Assembly: GCA_045837725.1 (NCBI GenBank)
Contig: JBEWZL010000046.1
Location: forward strand, 1 to 24,527
Length of the DNA: 24,527 bases
Origin: Vermamoeba vermiformis
Lineage: Eukaryota > Tubulinea > Echinamoebida
Direction: 5' to 3'
Below are positions 1 through 10,677 of this stretch, piece by piece. The notes under the pieces are model-generated. The model did not search any database, had not been told where the DNA came from, and saw only the letters and a program-made list of their open reading frames with translations. Each line of letters begins with the position of its first letter. Position 1 is the first letter of the stretch. Position numbers and translations under genes: made by a program.

Positions 1-114
1 GTGCTCGTCATGCCACAGCCGATACAACGCCTGGCTCAACCAAGACCGCGATCTAGCCGTTCTCTATATATTAGTCAGAGCGTCAATAATGCCTAATCAG
101 CATTGGTAAGAATG
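1..114. repeat. Copy 1 of a 114-bp dispersed repeat (paired with 2901-3014)
   Basis: This stretch aligns without gaps to 2901-3014; by hand count about 65% of positions match. Both copies begin GTGCTCGTCA and end CATTGGTAAGAATG. The second copy lies just past the poly(A) signal of the calponin-homology gene, so this one may be the 3' flank of a paralogous gene lying mostly outside the window. A dispersed repeat unrelated to the gene is the alternative. Confidence 0.7.
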
Positions 115-807
115 AACGGGGATCACACTCCGCAATGGTCAAAAAAAATACTTAAATTGCTCCAGGGCTTGGATTCAAATTGACGGAGAGCTATGTTGAC
201 TCGCCGTAAGTAACGATATTGCATATTTATAACTAAAAATTAACACGAAATTAGCAAATGACGCATTGAGACAGCGAAGAACCGAAATCGTGTTTGAATT
301 GTGCAATGTTGCTTATGTGCATCAACATGGAGTGAAAGTGATGAAATAAGACTGTCAGCAATGTGGTGCAAATAGATTCGTGGCTCCATTGATACGAAGG
401 TACGTGATCAAAATTTTCGCTCAGATATTTAGTTGTGTCTATTGTGATATTGAAACAATGAGGTGCAGTTTACTTATTGTTCTGACGCATGCTAGGAATA
501 TCGAAGGTGTCTCGACAGAAGGCTCGACACAGTTCGGAGATGAATTTCCGATATTACGACTTTTGTCGGTATAGTGGTGCGCCAGCACTTGCATGGTTAA
601 GTCCCACAGATAGCTGTTTAAATGATGCCGTCGTTGAGTGTCGAAATGAAGAGAAGAACGTTGCAACGGAATATCTCTTGTCCAAAGTCGTAAATAGTCA
701 ATGCTGGTCATATCTCCTGTTGCGCGTGGTGAATTCTTTTTTGTGCATAGCAGAATAGTAGCGTGACCTCATTATTCTTCGATTTATTCAAACTACCACA
801 ACTACTC
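115..807. other. Gene-poor leader with a decayed coding fragment
   Basis: No intact gene is seen here. Short open frames exist on both strands, but none shows splice-consistent coding structure. The only recognisable content is the calponin-homology-like fragment annotated separately. The 3' end presumably carries the promoter and 5' leader of the gene starting at 808. Confidence 0.5.
484..574 (+). pseudogene. Decayed calponin-homology exon fragment
   Basis: The translation ending at the stop at 572-574 contains ARNIEGVSTEGSTQFGDEF followed by ILRLLSV. This lines up with the calponin-homology domain of the neighbouring gene (LNIKSIEQEQFNDGVI then ILRLLSV, around 897-965), and the DNA matches are also visible. 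A stop replaces the rest of the domain and no continuation was found in any frame. Together with the repeated 3' flank it suggests an older tandem duplicate of the gene at 808-2813. A chance resemblance over about 30 residues is possible. Confidence 0.45.
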
Positions 808-2813
808 ATGTCGGAGGTACGTACTTACGATTATTGGTAATGTTATACTAACCCACTTTCTAGCATTTATTGCAGTGGGTGTCATCAAAACTCGCGTTAA
901 ATATCAAGTCAATCGAACAAGAGCAATTCAATGACGGTGTCATAATATTGCGACTATTGTCGGTACTGACCGGAGAGACGCTAGAACCGCATCAAAGCAC
1001 TCAGAAGGGACTTGCGATGCAAAAAAATGCAGCGAAAATATTGACATTTACGCAACAACGCAATATTAACATTGGAGACGTTGGCGTTGCAGGTAAGTTC
1101 CAGATCTAACAGTCAGGTTGTAGTTCTAACAATACCTCAATGCAGAACTCCTCAGCGGCAAAGAAAAAGACGTGTTGCGAATCATGTTTTATCTTTTTAG
1201 CAGTTTTGCACCAAAACAAGAGATAGGTACGAGCAGCTTGATTTTAAATCGAAAGCGTGGGCTCTAACTTGCGTTCTAGAACAATTCAACAAAATAAATC
1301 AAACCTCCGGAGGCAGCTCTTCGACTTTATTTCCGCTGATTGACATGTACACGAAAATTCCGTCCTCCAAGTCCGAAGTACAACCTGTCAAGCCAACTTC
1401 AGATACCGTTCGAGCCAACCGTCTTTCATTCGCTAGACTGAGTATCTCGGACCAGCAGACTACACCGTCCCCTTCTTCGTCCGCAAGTGTTGGCAGTGCC
1501 GCCAAATCAACCCAACCTGCCTCCATTGCAACGAAACCGTTGGCGAGTCAAACGACGTCAGCCAACAAGCCCCTCAGCTCGGAGAAATCAGCCGCATCAT
1601 CTTCATCTCCCTCCCTTAGTGCTGTCAATGCAAGCAACACTGGCTCACCGTCAACGAAACCGAAAGAAGGGTCGAGCACCTCAGTCACCCCAAGCAAACC
1701 GACGCAGTCTTCAACCTCCGGCGTTAGTACTACCCCACCAGCCAACCCACCTGTTGCTACATCTGCCTTAAACGCTCCTGCACCAGAAGTGGCCAAGTCG
1801 TTCTTGCAAAACTCAATGAAAGAATTGAAAGACAAGTTGGACAAAGTCATTCCAATGAAGCCAAAGTCGTTCATTGACTACTGCGAGGACCACTTTAAAT
1901 CGAGTATCGCTTCGTTCGAAGAAATATTGAAAACGTCCGTTGTTACGGAGAAAGAAGCAAGCCAACTAATTGAACAATTTAAGGTATCAAACGACGGTTC
2001 GTTATCTTTGAGTCAACCATTAATGTTTGTCTGACACAGAAATGGCTGAAAGAGTTCATGGACAAATACAGACAGAAAAACAACGAGGTTTACGTGACGA
2101 AGTCCTTACCGATCGTGAAACAAAACGTTGTGGCACTTGCCGACAAACTTGCTAGCTGCACGACGCCTGAAGAACAACAAAAAGTAATGGAAGAATTCAA
2201 ATCTAACAATGACTTGTTCGACGAGATTCAGATGTACATGCCTGAACTTTCGCCACAAATCTACGGCATCACGAGTCAAATCGCTGAAATCAAAAGCGCA
2301 GCGCAAGATAAATTGATAAAAAAGAACAAAGATAAAGAAAAGGCTCGCATTCGAAAGCAGAAAGAAGACGCCGAGAAAAAAGCGCTTCAGGAAGCACTGG
2401 ACAAAGCAAAACGTGAGAAAGAAGAGGCCGAAGCGAAGAGAATGGCCGCTGAAAGACAGGCTCAAGAAGAGATTGCAAGAGCAAAGCGTGAGAAAGAAGA
2501 AGCTGAGGCGAAGAGAATTGCCGCTGAAAAACAGCGACTTGAAAACGAACAAAAGAGACTCGAAGCAGAAAGAAAAGCCTTCGAGGCAGAGAAGGCCAGA
2601 TTACAGCTCGAAAAGGAACAAGCTGAACTTAAAGCCAAGCAGCAAGTCGTACATCATCACCACTCTTATTATTATGACTCTTCGTCAGACTCGTCTTCAT
2701 CCGATTCATCGAGTTCGGAAGATTTCCTGCTGTGCCATTATTGCCACAAAAGGCCTATTGCACCCGGCCATTACAAGTATTGCTGGAAGCACAGTACGTC
2801 AAAGTACAAATAA
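808..2813 (+). CDS. Calponin-homology, coiled-coil protein with C-terminal zinc knuckle
   Basis: Exons by phase: 808-816, 864-1092, 1146-1226, 1280-1983 and 2040-2813, giving about 598 residues; introns are 47-56 nt. Residues about 4-120 form a single calponin-homology domain (QWVSSKL, DGVIILRLLSVLTGE, then FYLFSSFAP), a fold known for actin or microtubule binding. Next is a Ser/Thr/Pro-rich, presumably disordered linker (about 130-275), a helical region, and a long charged coiled coil (about 428-543) with a repeated AKREKEEAEAKR motif. A His/Tyr patch and an acidic Ser/Asp run precede a C-terminal CHYCHKRPIAPGHYKYCWKH cluster that could bind one zinc. An AATAAA lies at 2865. The order suggests a cytoskeletal crosslinker or scaffold; the function is inferred. 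The three-codon first exon is the least certain part. Confidence 0.82.
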
Positions 2814-2900
2814 ATTACGCAGCAATGGCTGTCTTTTGATTGTTCGTTAGGAAAATGCATTGACAATAAAATTGCTTGTTTTAGGTTCAGATGTGCACAA

Positions 2901-3014
2901 GTGCTCGTCATTCCACGACCAGCACGATGCCTAAATAACACGTCAATATAATCTAGTTGCCGTGTGAATGATAGTGAGAGCGTCGATGTCGCAAAATAAG
3001 CATTGGTAAGAATG
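2901..3014. repeat. Copy 2 of the 114-bp dispersed repeat
   Basis: Gapless partner of 1-114, with identical first and last 10 or more bases. It follows the AATAAA of the calponin-homology gene by about 30 nt, so it belongs to the 3' flank or the intergenic spacer between this gene and the convergent receptor kinase. Confidence 0.7.
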
Positions 3015-3095
3015 CACATTACTTCAAATTATCGCGATCTGCAATCATTTTAACGCAGTTTTTTGTCAAGCCACACTCACAGGCATTTTAACTAT

Positions 3096-6000
3096 TTACA
3101 TTTTGTTATTCTCCATATACTTGTCCAATATGTCGCAAATCTCTTCCATGGTCGGTCTCTGCTCCGGATCGAGACGCCAACACTGCACCATTAATTCTTT
3201 CAAACACGGATCGCAGTCTTCAGGTATGTCAGGAGTGATGCCTTGATCTCTGATTTGCACTCCAATGCTTATTTGATCTGCATCGGCGTGAGGTTCTTTA
3301 CGTGCAACGATTTCGTAAATGACCAAGCCAAAAGTCCACACATCCGATCTGAAAAAGAATTTTGTAAGGAATTTTTCGAGAGTATTATTATAAACGTATT
3401 CGATATTAAAATGCTTACTTTGTACTGTAAGACATGGATTTCAGCGATTCTGGAGACATCCAGCGGATCGGACCAACGTTGGATTTGGTCGTACTTCCTT
3501 TTTTCGCGTCACTCACCAAGCGAGACAAGCCAAAGTCTGATATCTTTGGCTGATTATAGTTCAACAAAATGTTGCGCGCAGAAATGTCACGGTGAATAAT
3601 CTGATTCTTGTGCAGGTGAAACAGACCCTTCGCAATGCCATTCACTGTGCGCAGTTGTTCTGCGACTATCCACGCTTGCTTCGTGTCGAACAGCTTTGTG
3701 TCGAGACTGCCACCGTCACAGTACTCGAGAATCATCACGGGGTAAGGACCATCGGAGGACACTCCAAGCATTTGAACCACGTTTGGATGCGGTCGAAGTT
3801 CACTTCAAAGTAAAGCGTTATTAACCTCTCAAATTAATTGCAACAATGGTGTTGATAATGCTATACTAATGCGACTTACACCATGAGTTTGGCCTCTCGT
3901 TCAAAGTCAGCACCAGTCGCGGAAGTGTTGATCTTCAGTGCTACTTTCACTCGTTGCCACTCTATTCAATAACAAACTATTAGTCTCTTATTCATTTATA
4001 ATATAGTGAGTGGCGAGTAGGATCGATTAATTACCTCCAATGAATACTTTGCCGTACGCACCAGCACCGATCTCCGTTAAGAACTTCAGCTCGGCATAAG
4101 GCACGTTCAGTTTGTCCACTGCTCGCGAACTCTTCAACGCACCACTTGCCCCGCCCTGATTGGTAGATTGAAGCTCTACTTCGTTGGCGGGAATCGATCC
4201 ATAAGCACGCGGGACTGTTGCGTAGTTCGTCTCTCGTGGATTTAGATTCGCATCACTCTTTTCAGCTGTTTGCTTTGCTTCTCGTTCTGCCTTTCGTTTC
4301 TTGCCGAAATAAACAGCCAAAAATATTGCCGCACCGAGGCCGAGCGGACACACCACAAAAATGGCTATGTAATCGTTGGACCAGCCACCCGGTGCTTCTG
4401 CGGTAGGGCCACTAACTTGGTGGTTGGATGGAATATTGGATGGAGCAGCGTCAATAACAATGGTTGTGCATAGCAATTCTATATTAAAACATCGGTTAAA
4501 AATTGTTGAAAACAGGATCTGGTCAGCAAGTAGGTGTCGCGGATCTTTTGCAGGTTTAATAGGCTACACTTCAGTGATAATAGCTCATATAGACGGACAC
4601 CACGATCTTCAGGTTAAAGCGTACCTGTAGAATTCCAAGTTGAGCCTTGAGCGCACGCACAATCCACGCAGTTAACATCCTTTGAATTGTCGCATGTTTC
4701 ATTGCCCGCAACAATATTATCGCCGCAAGCTATAATATTAATACATTAATAACGATGGTAAATGTCTAATAGTTTCCAAAATGTGAACAGAGCCGGATTC
4801 AAATCTGTCGAGAGAGTGTGGACTGAACTTACTAGTCTTGCATGTCTTATAATCTCCCGTGGCGTAATAGCCATCAGTGTTGCTGCACATGCAGTTCACG
4901 CAGCCTGCATTGCCCTGCACACAGTTCTCATTCATCGTTCTTACACCGTCGTCGCAACTTGAAATGATGTAGTAGTTCGTGAACGATGAAGAGCGCTCAC
5001 CAATGCACATTTGAGTGACCGCAAATGATGTCGATGAGAGCGGGGCTATTTGCAGTCGAGCAATGGGAAGTGACGGATCTGCTGCTGGAATCGTGAACTC
5101 GATCGGCGGATTCGTATTGTTATAATCGCTGATTATACCATTAAAGGTACTTGTATTCGAACTACTAGCCCAGGTCGTAATTAATCTTCCGTCAGGCATA
5201 ACATTCGTAGCGATGGCGTAAGTCAAGGCCAGATCTTCGACGGCAGCGAGATCTACCAGTGAAACAGTGCCTTTGTCGACAATATTAACGAATTGTTGTT
5301 TTACTGTTGCGTGCGTCTCATTGATGAGCTGGTACGTTAACGCAATAACGCTGTTACCTAAAAAGGAAACTTAGTATCGAATGTCCATTTTTAGTTCACT
5401 TCAATAGATTAATCATATGCAAGCAGAATATTAATAGCACTACATGTTACTCTATGGTTTGAATAATCGTCATAGTTTTAAAGTATTTGCACGGTCTAGA
5501 AATATTCGCATAAATTAAATTTAAATTTCCTAATTTGGACTCACCAACATAGGTTAATTGAACGTCTATCGGCAAAAACGATGTCGACCACGGAATACTT
5601 GTAATGTTTGTGACCGTCATAATGTCGTCGACTGTTTGAACGAGGATCTCGTACTGGAACTTCGAGATCTTCCAACTATAAGCGAGAATATAGGTATTGA
5701 CTCCTGCATCTGGATATGCCGCAAGTGCTGGGCGAGCAGTAAATACATTGTCTGGAGAGGAGACGATGGAAGTCGATTGGTACCCAAGCGTTGAATCCAC
5801 TAAAAAAAACAAATTAGTACGTTTATATACTCGGACTATTATCGTACCGTCAGCTAATAACATTTTAAATTTTCCTTGAACTGAGTTGGTAAGCATTACT
5901 GCAAGGATTGCCTTCGTACTTGGATGCGCGATTGCGATGGATGTGAGTTCGTTGTTAATTGGGTCATCCGGGAAACTGTTGCCGTTGCTAAGTAGAATAT

Positions 6001-6459
6001 CGGCCCAAAATATCCAATTCCAGGCCATTAGTTTCATTTCGGTCAAGTTATTATCCGGATTTCCCTTAATTAACGGGCCATAATGATAAAAGAACAGATT
6101 TACCAGCCGGTTTGTAAATGTACTGATCTTCGGGCGTTTGCATTAAAGTGACGTTAGGAGCAGCAGGCAAGCCATTTATCGTCTCGGCAAAAATTTGGAA
6201 TGCGATATAACTGTCGTTTGGTGCCGAGTACAAGGTAAAAAAATTGCGAGGGAAATTAACCGCATCTGAAAATGTGAAGGTGCTGTTCCGTTGATAGTAA
6301 GGTGAGTCTGCCGACATAAGATCTGGATACACCGTATAAATAAAGGCTGTAAAAAGGTAAATCAGAGATTTGATCAAATCGAGTATCAGGCTGCTTACCT
6401 CCAGATTCCACCTTAGAAATACAAATAATAATAAATAGCGATAAATATATAGTTCGCAT
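3096..6459 (-). CDS. Receptor tyrosine kinase with Cys-rich DUF4215-like ectodomain
   Basis: Ten exons read from high to low coordinate: 6459-6399, 6346-6096, 6064-5848, 5799-5545, 5357-4833, 4729-4625, 4478-4035, 3961-3880, 3802-3419 and 3348-3096, giving about 858 residues. A signal peptide (MRTIYLSLFIIICISKVESG) leads a large beta-rich ectodomain. Two Cys-rich repeats follow, the second CGDNIVAGNETCDN, resembling DUF4215. One transmembrane helix (about 508-529) precedes GKKRK. The kinase has its glycine loop IGAGAYGKV (608-616), VALK lysine 629, HRDISARN (717-724), DFG (736-738), PIRWMSPES, SDVWTFG and CW..DPEQRPT. HRD-x-x-ARN and WMSPE are tyrosine-kinase rather than TKL features. All catalytic residues are present, so it should be active. 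The 31-nt intron at 6065-6095 has a weak donor (GTTCTT) and is the least certain join. The ligand is unknown. Confidence 0.88.
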
Positions 6460-6528
6460 TGAGGTCTTCTTCAAGATGCTCCAAATTAGCTCATAAAACT
6501 GTTCATGAACCGGACTTTAGCGCTAAAT

Positions 6529-6959
6529 TTAGCCAACGGTTGGAACGGCAAAGTTAATCGCGGTGTCTGCAACCATTGGAATTCCACAAATGTTAATGTT
6601 GGCAATCAAAGTACCGCCACAGTAAACACATCAATTGGATAGGTCTTCAACAAATTGTTGGAAGCGGCGCGAGATATGAGCTCACTGTAATCAAAAAGTT
6701 TCGTTAGATATTTAAAAAAATAATTTCTTGAAAATTTCGCCTGAATAATTATCGTTCATTTAGCACAAACGAAACGAGTTCGTGCAGTGAGACTCTGTCT
6801 AGAGAAAAACTTATTTTGAATTATTATTAATAATTAAATCCAAAGTCCTAAATTGAGATTTTAAATATACAATGTTGTATAAATATTTACTAGAATTAAA
6901 TGAAGCAACGTAGTTACCTCCGAGCTCAGCAAACGTCAAGGTCAATCCGAATCCGCACT
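6529..6959 (-). pseudogene. Remnant of a minus-strand gene, possibly an unresolved terminal region
   Basis: Coding-like pieces on the minus strand: a segment at 6959-6918 (CGFGLTLTFAELG) bounded by TTTCAG and GTAAC, one starting at 6684 after TTACAG (ELISRAASNNLLKTYPIDVF), and one ending at a TAA at 6529 (CGGTLIANINICGIPMVAD). The last two are in different frames and I found no intron that joins them. This may be a decayed gene just upstream of the receptor kinase, or a real gene whose splicing I failed to see. The family is not recognised. Confidence 0.35.
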
Positions 6960-7549
6960 CTGAAACAAATAGGCTCAGCTGGCTGTCAGCCACAATGTGT
7001 ATTGTATCTATGAATCATCCTCGTACTATCAACACAATACATCGGGGCGGAGTGCTGTTGGGTTGTTCTCGAAGGCCCAAATAATTATTTTAGTTCATTA
7101 TTCACATAAGCACCACTACCACTAAGCGCTACATATTTATTGGCCTATTCTTATAAGACTTAAATAAGTTAATCGAAATTAATGGTAGACTTACTGCAGC
7201 TGTGCACGTAATGCAACTTCAAAATCTAATCTAGATTTTAAAAACATTTAGTTTCTTTAAAAACAGCCTGTTGCCTCAAAATATTTCCAAAATATTCCTG
7301 TTATTACAACGATGTTGTATTATCAAATATTCATAACTGACGTTAGCTGCCTTGCCAGCAGATGTACTAGAAAATTGCAAAGTTGATCGAAAAGGTAACC
7401 TCGTCGATTCTTGTTCTGCAAAACAATCACGCGCAACATCTTTTCGTTGTGCACCATAAAATTAGTCAAAATATGGCTGAAATACCCGAAGAATCCGGAA
7501 AATAGCTTAAAAATATCAATTCAACAAAGAGTTTTTTAATTAAACAAAC
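6960..7549. other. AT-rich intergenic spacer
   Basis: No convincing gene, repeat or RNA was found. It lies between minus-strand remnants and the plus-strand aquaporin-family gene, so it probably contains the latter's promoter. No motif shared with other promoters in the window was spotted here. Confidence 0.5.
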
Positions 7550-8643
7550 ATGGGTGCTGTATTTAGAAAGCTCGAGAGCATAAAATTAGGCAAAGAATCC
7601 CTTTACTCTCTGATCAGAAGTCATTTGGCCGAGTTTATCGGAACTGTAAGTAATGCAAGACAATTGAAATTAATTATTAATTATTCTTAGGCGCTACTAG
7701 CTGTTGTAGGTATTGGCGGAGCTGTTATGGGTCATCTAACGGTTGATACGCCAGCTTACGACAAGTATGCCGAACTTAATTCCAGTTAGAAAATATACTG
7801 AGTTGTTCTATGATAGAGTAACCTTGACGGGTCGAGCCCTAGCAAACGGATTAATATTATCGATCATGATTCTTAATTTTGGTGGCATTAGTGGCGCGCA
7901 TTTCAATCCTGCAGGTACTCGTGTAATTTTTTCAAAAATTTCGAGTGAAACTAATCTTTGCGTTAGTATCGTTATCATTCTGCTTGCGGGCAGTGTATCC
8001 ATGGTCGAAATTGCTATCTTATTGGGTTGTTCAACTAGGCGGCGCAATTGCTGGTACGAGTACCTAAATTATTATTCTGATGGTCTAATCGTTGCGATCC
8101 AGGTGCTGCAATTATTCGCGGAATATTTCCTGATAACCCAGGGGTAATCTATTATCGCATTTGACTCGTGATTAAATTTTTTCTTTGCTTGCACAGAATG
8201 ATCATCGCGGTAGACCTCTGGAGCACTACGGATGGACTACAGCCCTCTACGTCGAAATATTACTAACTTTCGTGCACATTTTAAACATTTTGGGCACTGC
8301 TACAAGGTATCAGCTCATTGGCACGGGAACAGCTTTCTCGGTGGGCGGATGGGTCGCCACGTCCTTGTTATTTACCGGTAAGAGAGATATTACAATATAA
8401 TATTATACTAATGGTATAATAGGACCGTTAAGCGGTGCGGTATTGAATCCAGCCATTGCATTCGGAGCCTTCGTAATATCCGGTGAGTGGAATTACGGCT
8501 GGATCTACCCAGTCGGAGAGTTCTCTGGTGCTCTTATTGCCGTAGCAGTGACTTGGATACTGCACCCTGAGAAAGAAGGTGTCGAGAAGAGTGTTGCTGA
8601 GGGATCTGAACCCTACAAGGATCGTCACCATGAAGCTGCTTAA
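7550..8643 (+). CDS. Aquaporin / major intrinsic protein channel
   Basis: Exons: 7550-7645, 7691-7764, 7790-7914, 7967-8053, 8103-8143, 8197-8377 and 8423-8643, about 274 residues, the normal family length. The protein opens with the family signature AEFIGTALLAVVG, carries the first NPA box in GGISGAHFNPAVSL (96-98) and the second in SGAVLNPAIAFG (210-212), and has hydrophobic spans consistent with six helices and two half-helices. MIP channels conduct water, glycerol or small neutral solutes across membranes. The residue after the second NPA, usually the selectivity-filter arginine, is isoleucine here, so the pore is probably wider or less polar than in a strict water channel. Six introns are required; the second would be only 25 nt (7765-7789), set by the reading frame on both sides. 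The C-terminal tail is hydrophilic. Confidence 0.9.
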
Positions 8644-8658
8644 AATCCTGGGCTTCTC

Positions 8659-9375
8659 ATGGATCGACAAGAACTTATCAGCACGCCGAAGACGACAGCC
8701 TGGAGCAACGAAGCCTTATTGTCTTCGCTGCACCGCGTAGAAAGTAAAGGCACACGTGCGGTAAAAATCAATTACTATTTGGTATAAATTGACCTCCATT
8801 TGACACTTGACCGGCGGAGTTTCCATTAGAGATCCGCAGAACCTTATTGAAGATTCTTCTTCCGTCGAGACTGTACTATACCAATACCAGATAATGTCGT
8901 AATAATAGTCGTGAAACTCTTATCAATGCGCAAATTGTTTTGTCTAGTTTATTCCAAACGCAACAAGAAAACAAAGGTGCACATGAGTTTTGAAGAACTC
9001 GAAGGGCAGCGCAAGAATATCGATGAAGTTCTTCCTGAAATTCTAATTTCTTTGTTTTAAAACAACCAGATGCAGGTAATTATTTTAAACCAGGATTTAT
9101 TAGTTACTGAAATCGAGAATAATTTAAAAAATAAAATTATATTATCTATATTTGGGAAGCAACGGTTATTCTGATAAATTAAATTTATATAATTAGAGGA
9201 TGTTGCAACTTGCTTAATACCTTATTTGATATAAATAATCAATTTTCACCGCAGTAAATTAGAAAACTCTTGGTTGGTCGTCCGCATGTATTAAAGTGGA
9301 GCATTGAAAAGTTGAACGAATGGCTCACCGAGAACAACTTGCCGGCGGGAGCATCTGGTGAAGATCCTCATCCAT
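8659..9375 (+). other. Coding-like fragments of an unresolved gene or pseudogene
   Basis: Several short plus-strand open pieces look like protein but do not join cleanly. An ATG at 8659 opens MDRQELISTPKTTAW and runs about 42 codons. An ATG at 8926 opens MRKLFCLVYSKRNKK and contains FEELEGQRKNIDEVLPEIL before a TAA at 9060. A segment at about 9263-9380 after TTAG reads LLVGRPHVLKWSIEKL, then NEWLTENNLPAG, ending at a GTAAGT-like site. They may be exons of one small gene between the aquaporin and the zinc-ribbon gene, or a decayed copy. No family is recognised. Confidence 0.3.
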
Positions 9376-9500
9376 GCAAGTAAGTCCAGTAGAAAGCGTA
9401 GGTAATGATCATCCACGTATTAATAGTATGGAGCTATATCGTTTTCTTTTCGTTAAAATGCGCGCCGTAAAATCGGGCAATTCGCCGCAACCCTTAAACA

Positions 9501-9515
9501 AAAAGCGAATTGGAG
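9501..9515 (-). promoter_or_regulatory. Shared 15-mer motif, copy upstream of zinc-ribbon adaptor
   Basis: Reverse complement of this site is exactly CTCCAATTCGCTTTT, the same 15-mer found at 12814 and 13868. It lies 135 nt before the start codon at 9650. It is likely a transcription-factor site or core promoter element; the function is inferred from recurrence only. Confidence 0.6.
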
Positions 9516-9649
9516 GTTAGTTTGTATCTCCGGAGATGACTGACACTTTCAGAAACGCAAATACACGTGCTAATATTAAATTGTAGGTTTATCAATTCCG
9601 CCATTCATTTTTCAATTCTGAAACAAGCCGCGACATCCACTCCTTTATC

Positions 9650-10540
9650 ATGTCTCAACCAATGTACACTCTTCCTCCTGGCGCCATTAATACTGGCTAC
9701 AACCCTGGCGTCGCTAGTCACGGCGTCTTCCAACAACAAAATTATGTCCAGCAAGTAGTTACTCCTGGTCAACCCGTCCCTGGCAGCGTTATTCCCGAGC
9801 CCATGCACACTCATATGAAATGGATCGTGGAGAAATGCGAAGAATTTAATCGATCAATTTACAGCAATAAGGACATGAACGTCACCCAAATGATCCAAAT
9901 TTTATACGATCTGCTTGCTAAATGGGAAGAATATTTCGTCGAGTACCGAAGTTATGGCGAGATGCTTGCCGCTGAGGCAGAGTTTTTGAACCTTCAGCAA
10001 TCGTGCGCCGAAAAGACTCTGAAGTTGATGTCCACAATGAAGAAAATCAAATCTGGAGCGAAATCCTACAGCGGATCTAGCCGGTTGAAGGAAATGGCCA
10101 AAAAACTCAAGGGCATGATTACAATTAAAGGAGGAAAGAAGTCAATTACACTCAACGTTAGCGACAAGGCCCGCGTTGAGCGAACCAAGACTGTCAATTA
10201 TGTCCAAAACGACGTCGTTAATGTCAAGCGCAAGGAGCCTTCTTCGCCTCAATTACCGATGGCACATTCAAATCCAAGCATGGGTTTCTCAAACCCGAGC
10301 ATGCAGGTACCAACACCGATGCCAAACATGCCGTCAATGATGGCTACGAACCCCGTGATGGCTACAAACAATGCCTGCATCTCGTGTCGCATCCCGCTTG
10401 CTCCCGGCGCAGCATTTTGCTCAGGTTGCGGAACACGTCAAGTTCAACAACAACCAGCTGCACCTGTCGTAAAATTCTGCACCAAATGCGGCACGCAAGG
10501 TGCTGGTAACTTCTGCAGCGGTTGCGGCTCACCCATGTAA
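9650..10540 (+). CDS. Helical-domain protein with tandem zinc ribbons
   Basis: Single-exon gene of 296 residues with an AATAAA at 10562. The N-terminus (1-55) is a P/Q/G/V-rich disordered tail. Residues about 57-160 form an alpha-helical region (IVEKCEEF, KWEEYFVEYR, KKIKSGAKSYSGSSRLKE) that aligns with the N-terminus of the kinase encoded next door. A Pro/Met/Asn-rich linker follows. Two C-terminal zinc ribbons use CISCRIPLAPGAAFCSGCG and FCTKCG...FCSGCG, the double-zinc-ribbon type common in adaptor-like proteins. There is no signal peptide or membrane span. With no enzyme domain, it is likely a scaffold or partner protein, perhaps of the neighbouring kinase. Partnership is inferred from the shared domain and shared promoter motif. 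Confidence 0.87.
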   Translation: MSQPMYTLPPGAINTGYNPGVASHGVFQQQNYVQQVVTPGQPVPGSVIPEPMHTHMKWIVEKCEEFNRSIYSNKDMNVTQMIQILYDLLAKWEEYFVEYRSYGEMLAAEAEFLNLQQSCAEKTLKLMSTMKKIKSGAKSYSGSSRLKEMAKKLKGMITIKGGKKSITLNVSDKARVERTKTVNYVQNDVVNVKRKEPSSPQLPMAHSNPSMGFSNPSMQVPTPMPNMPSMMATNPVMATNNACISCRIPLAPGAAFCSGCGTRQVQQQPAAPVVKFCTKCGTQGAGNFCSGCGSPM

Positions 10541-10592
10541 TTATAATAACCGGACAATACCAATAAACTTGATTCAATTAATTAGTATTAAT

Positions 10593-10607
10593 CCAATTCG
10601 CCTTTCG
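10593..10607 (+). promoter_or_regulatory. Variant of the shared promoter motif before the kinase
   Basis: CCAATTCGCCTTTCG matches the CCAATTCGC core of the shared 15-mer and diverges afterwards. It lies 85 nt before the kinase start codon and about 25 nt past the poly(A) signal of the preceding gene, so the intergenic promoter must be very compact. Confidence 0.5.
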
Positions 10608-10677
10608 TTTTGTGATTCCGTTTCAAAAACATCAATTCGCTAACCAATTTATCTCATTCTACAACCAACGACAAAAA

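Noticed and set aside
2106-2552. Long minus-strand open frame rich in Phe/Leu
   Set aside because: It is the antisense shadow of the Lys/Glu-rich coiled coil of the calponin-homology gene.
4218-4630. Plus-strand ORFs over the receptor kinase transmembrane region
   Set aside because: They lie antisense to exons and introns that splice in phase into a canonical kinase.
5358-5544. A separate small gene inside the 187-nt receptor-kinase intron
   Set aside because: The open frame there is only read-through of the preceding exon; donor and acceptor phases on both sides agree with an intron.
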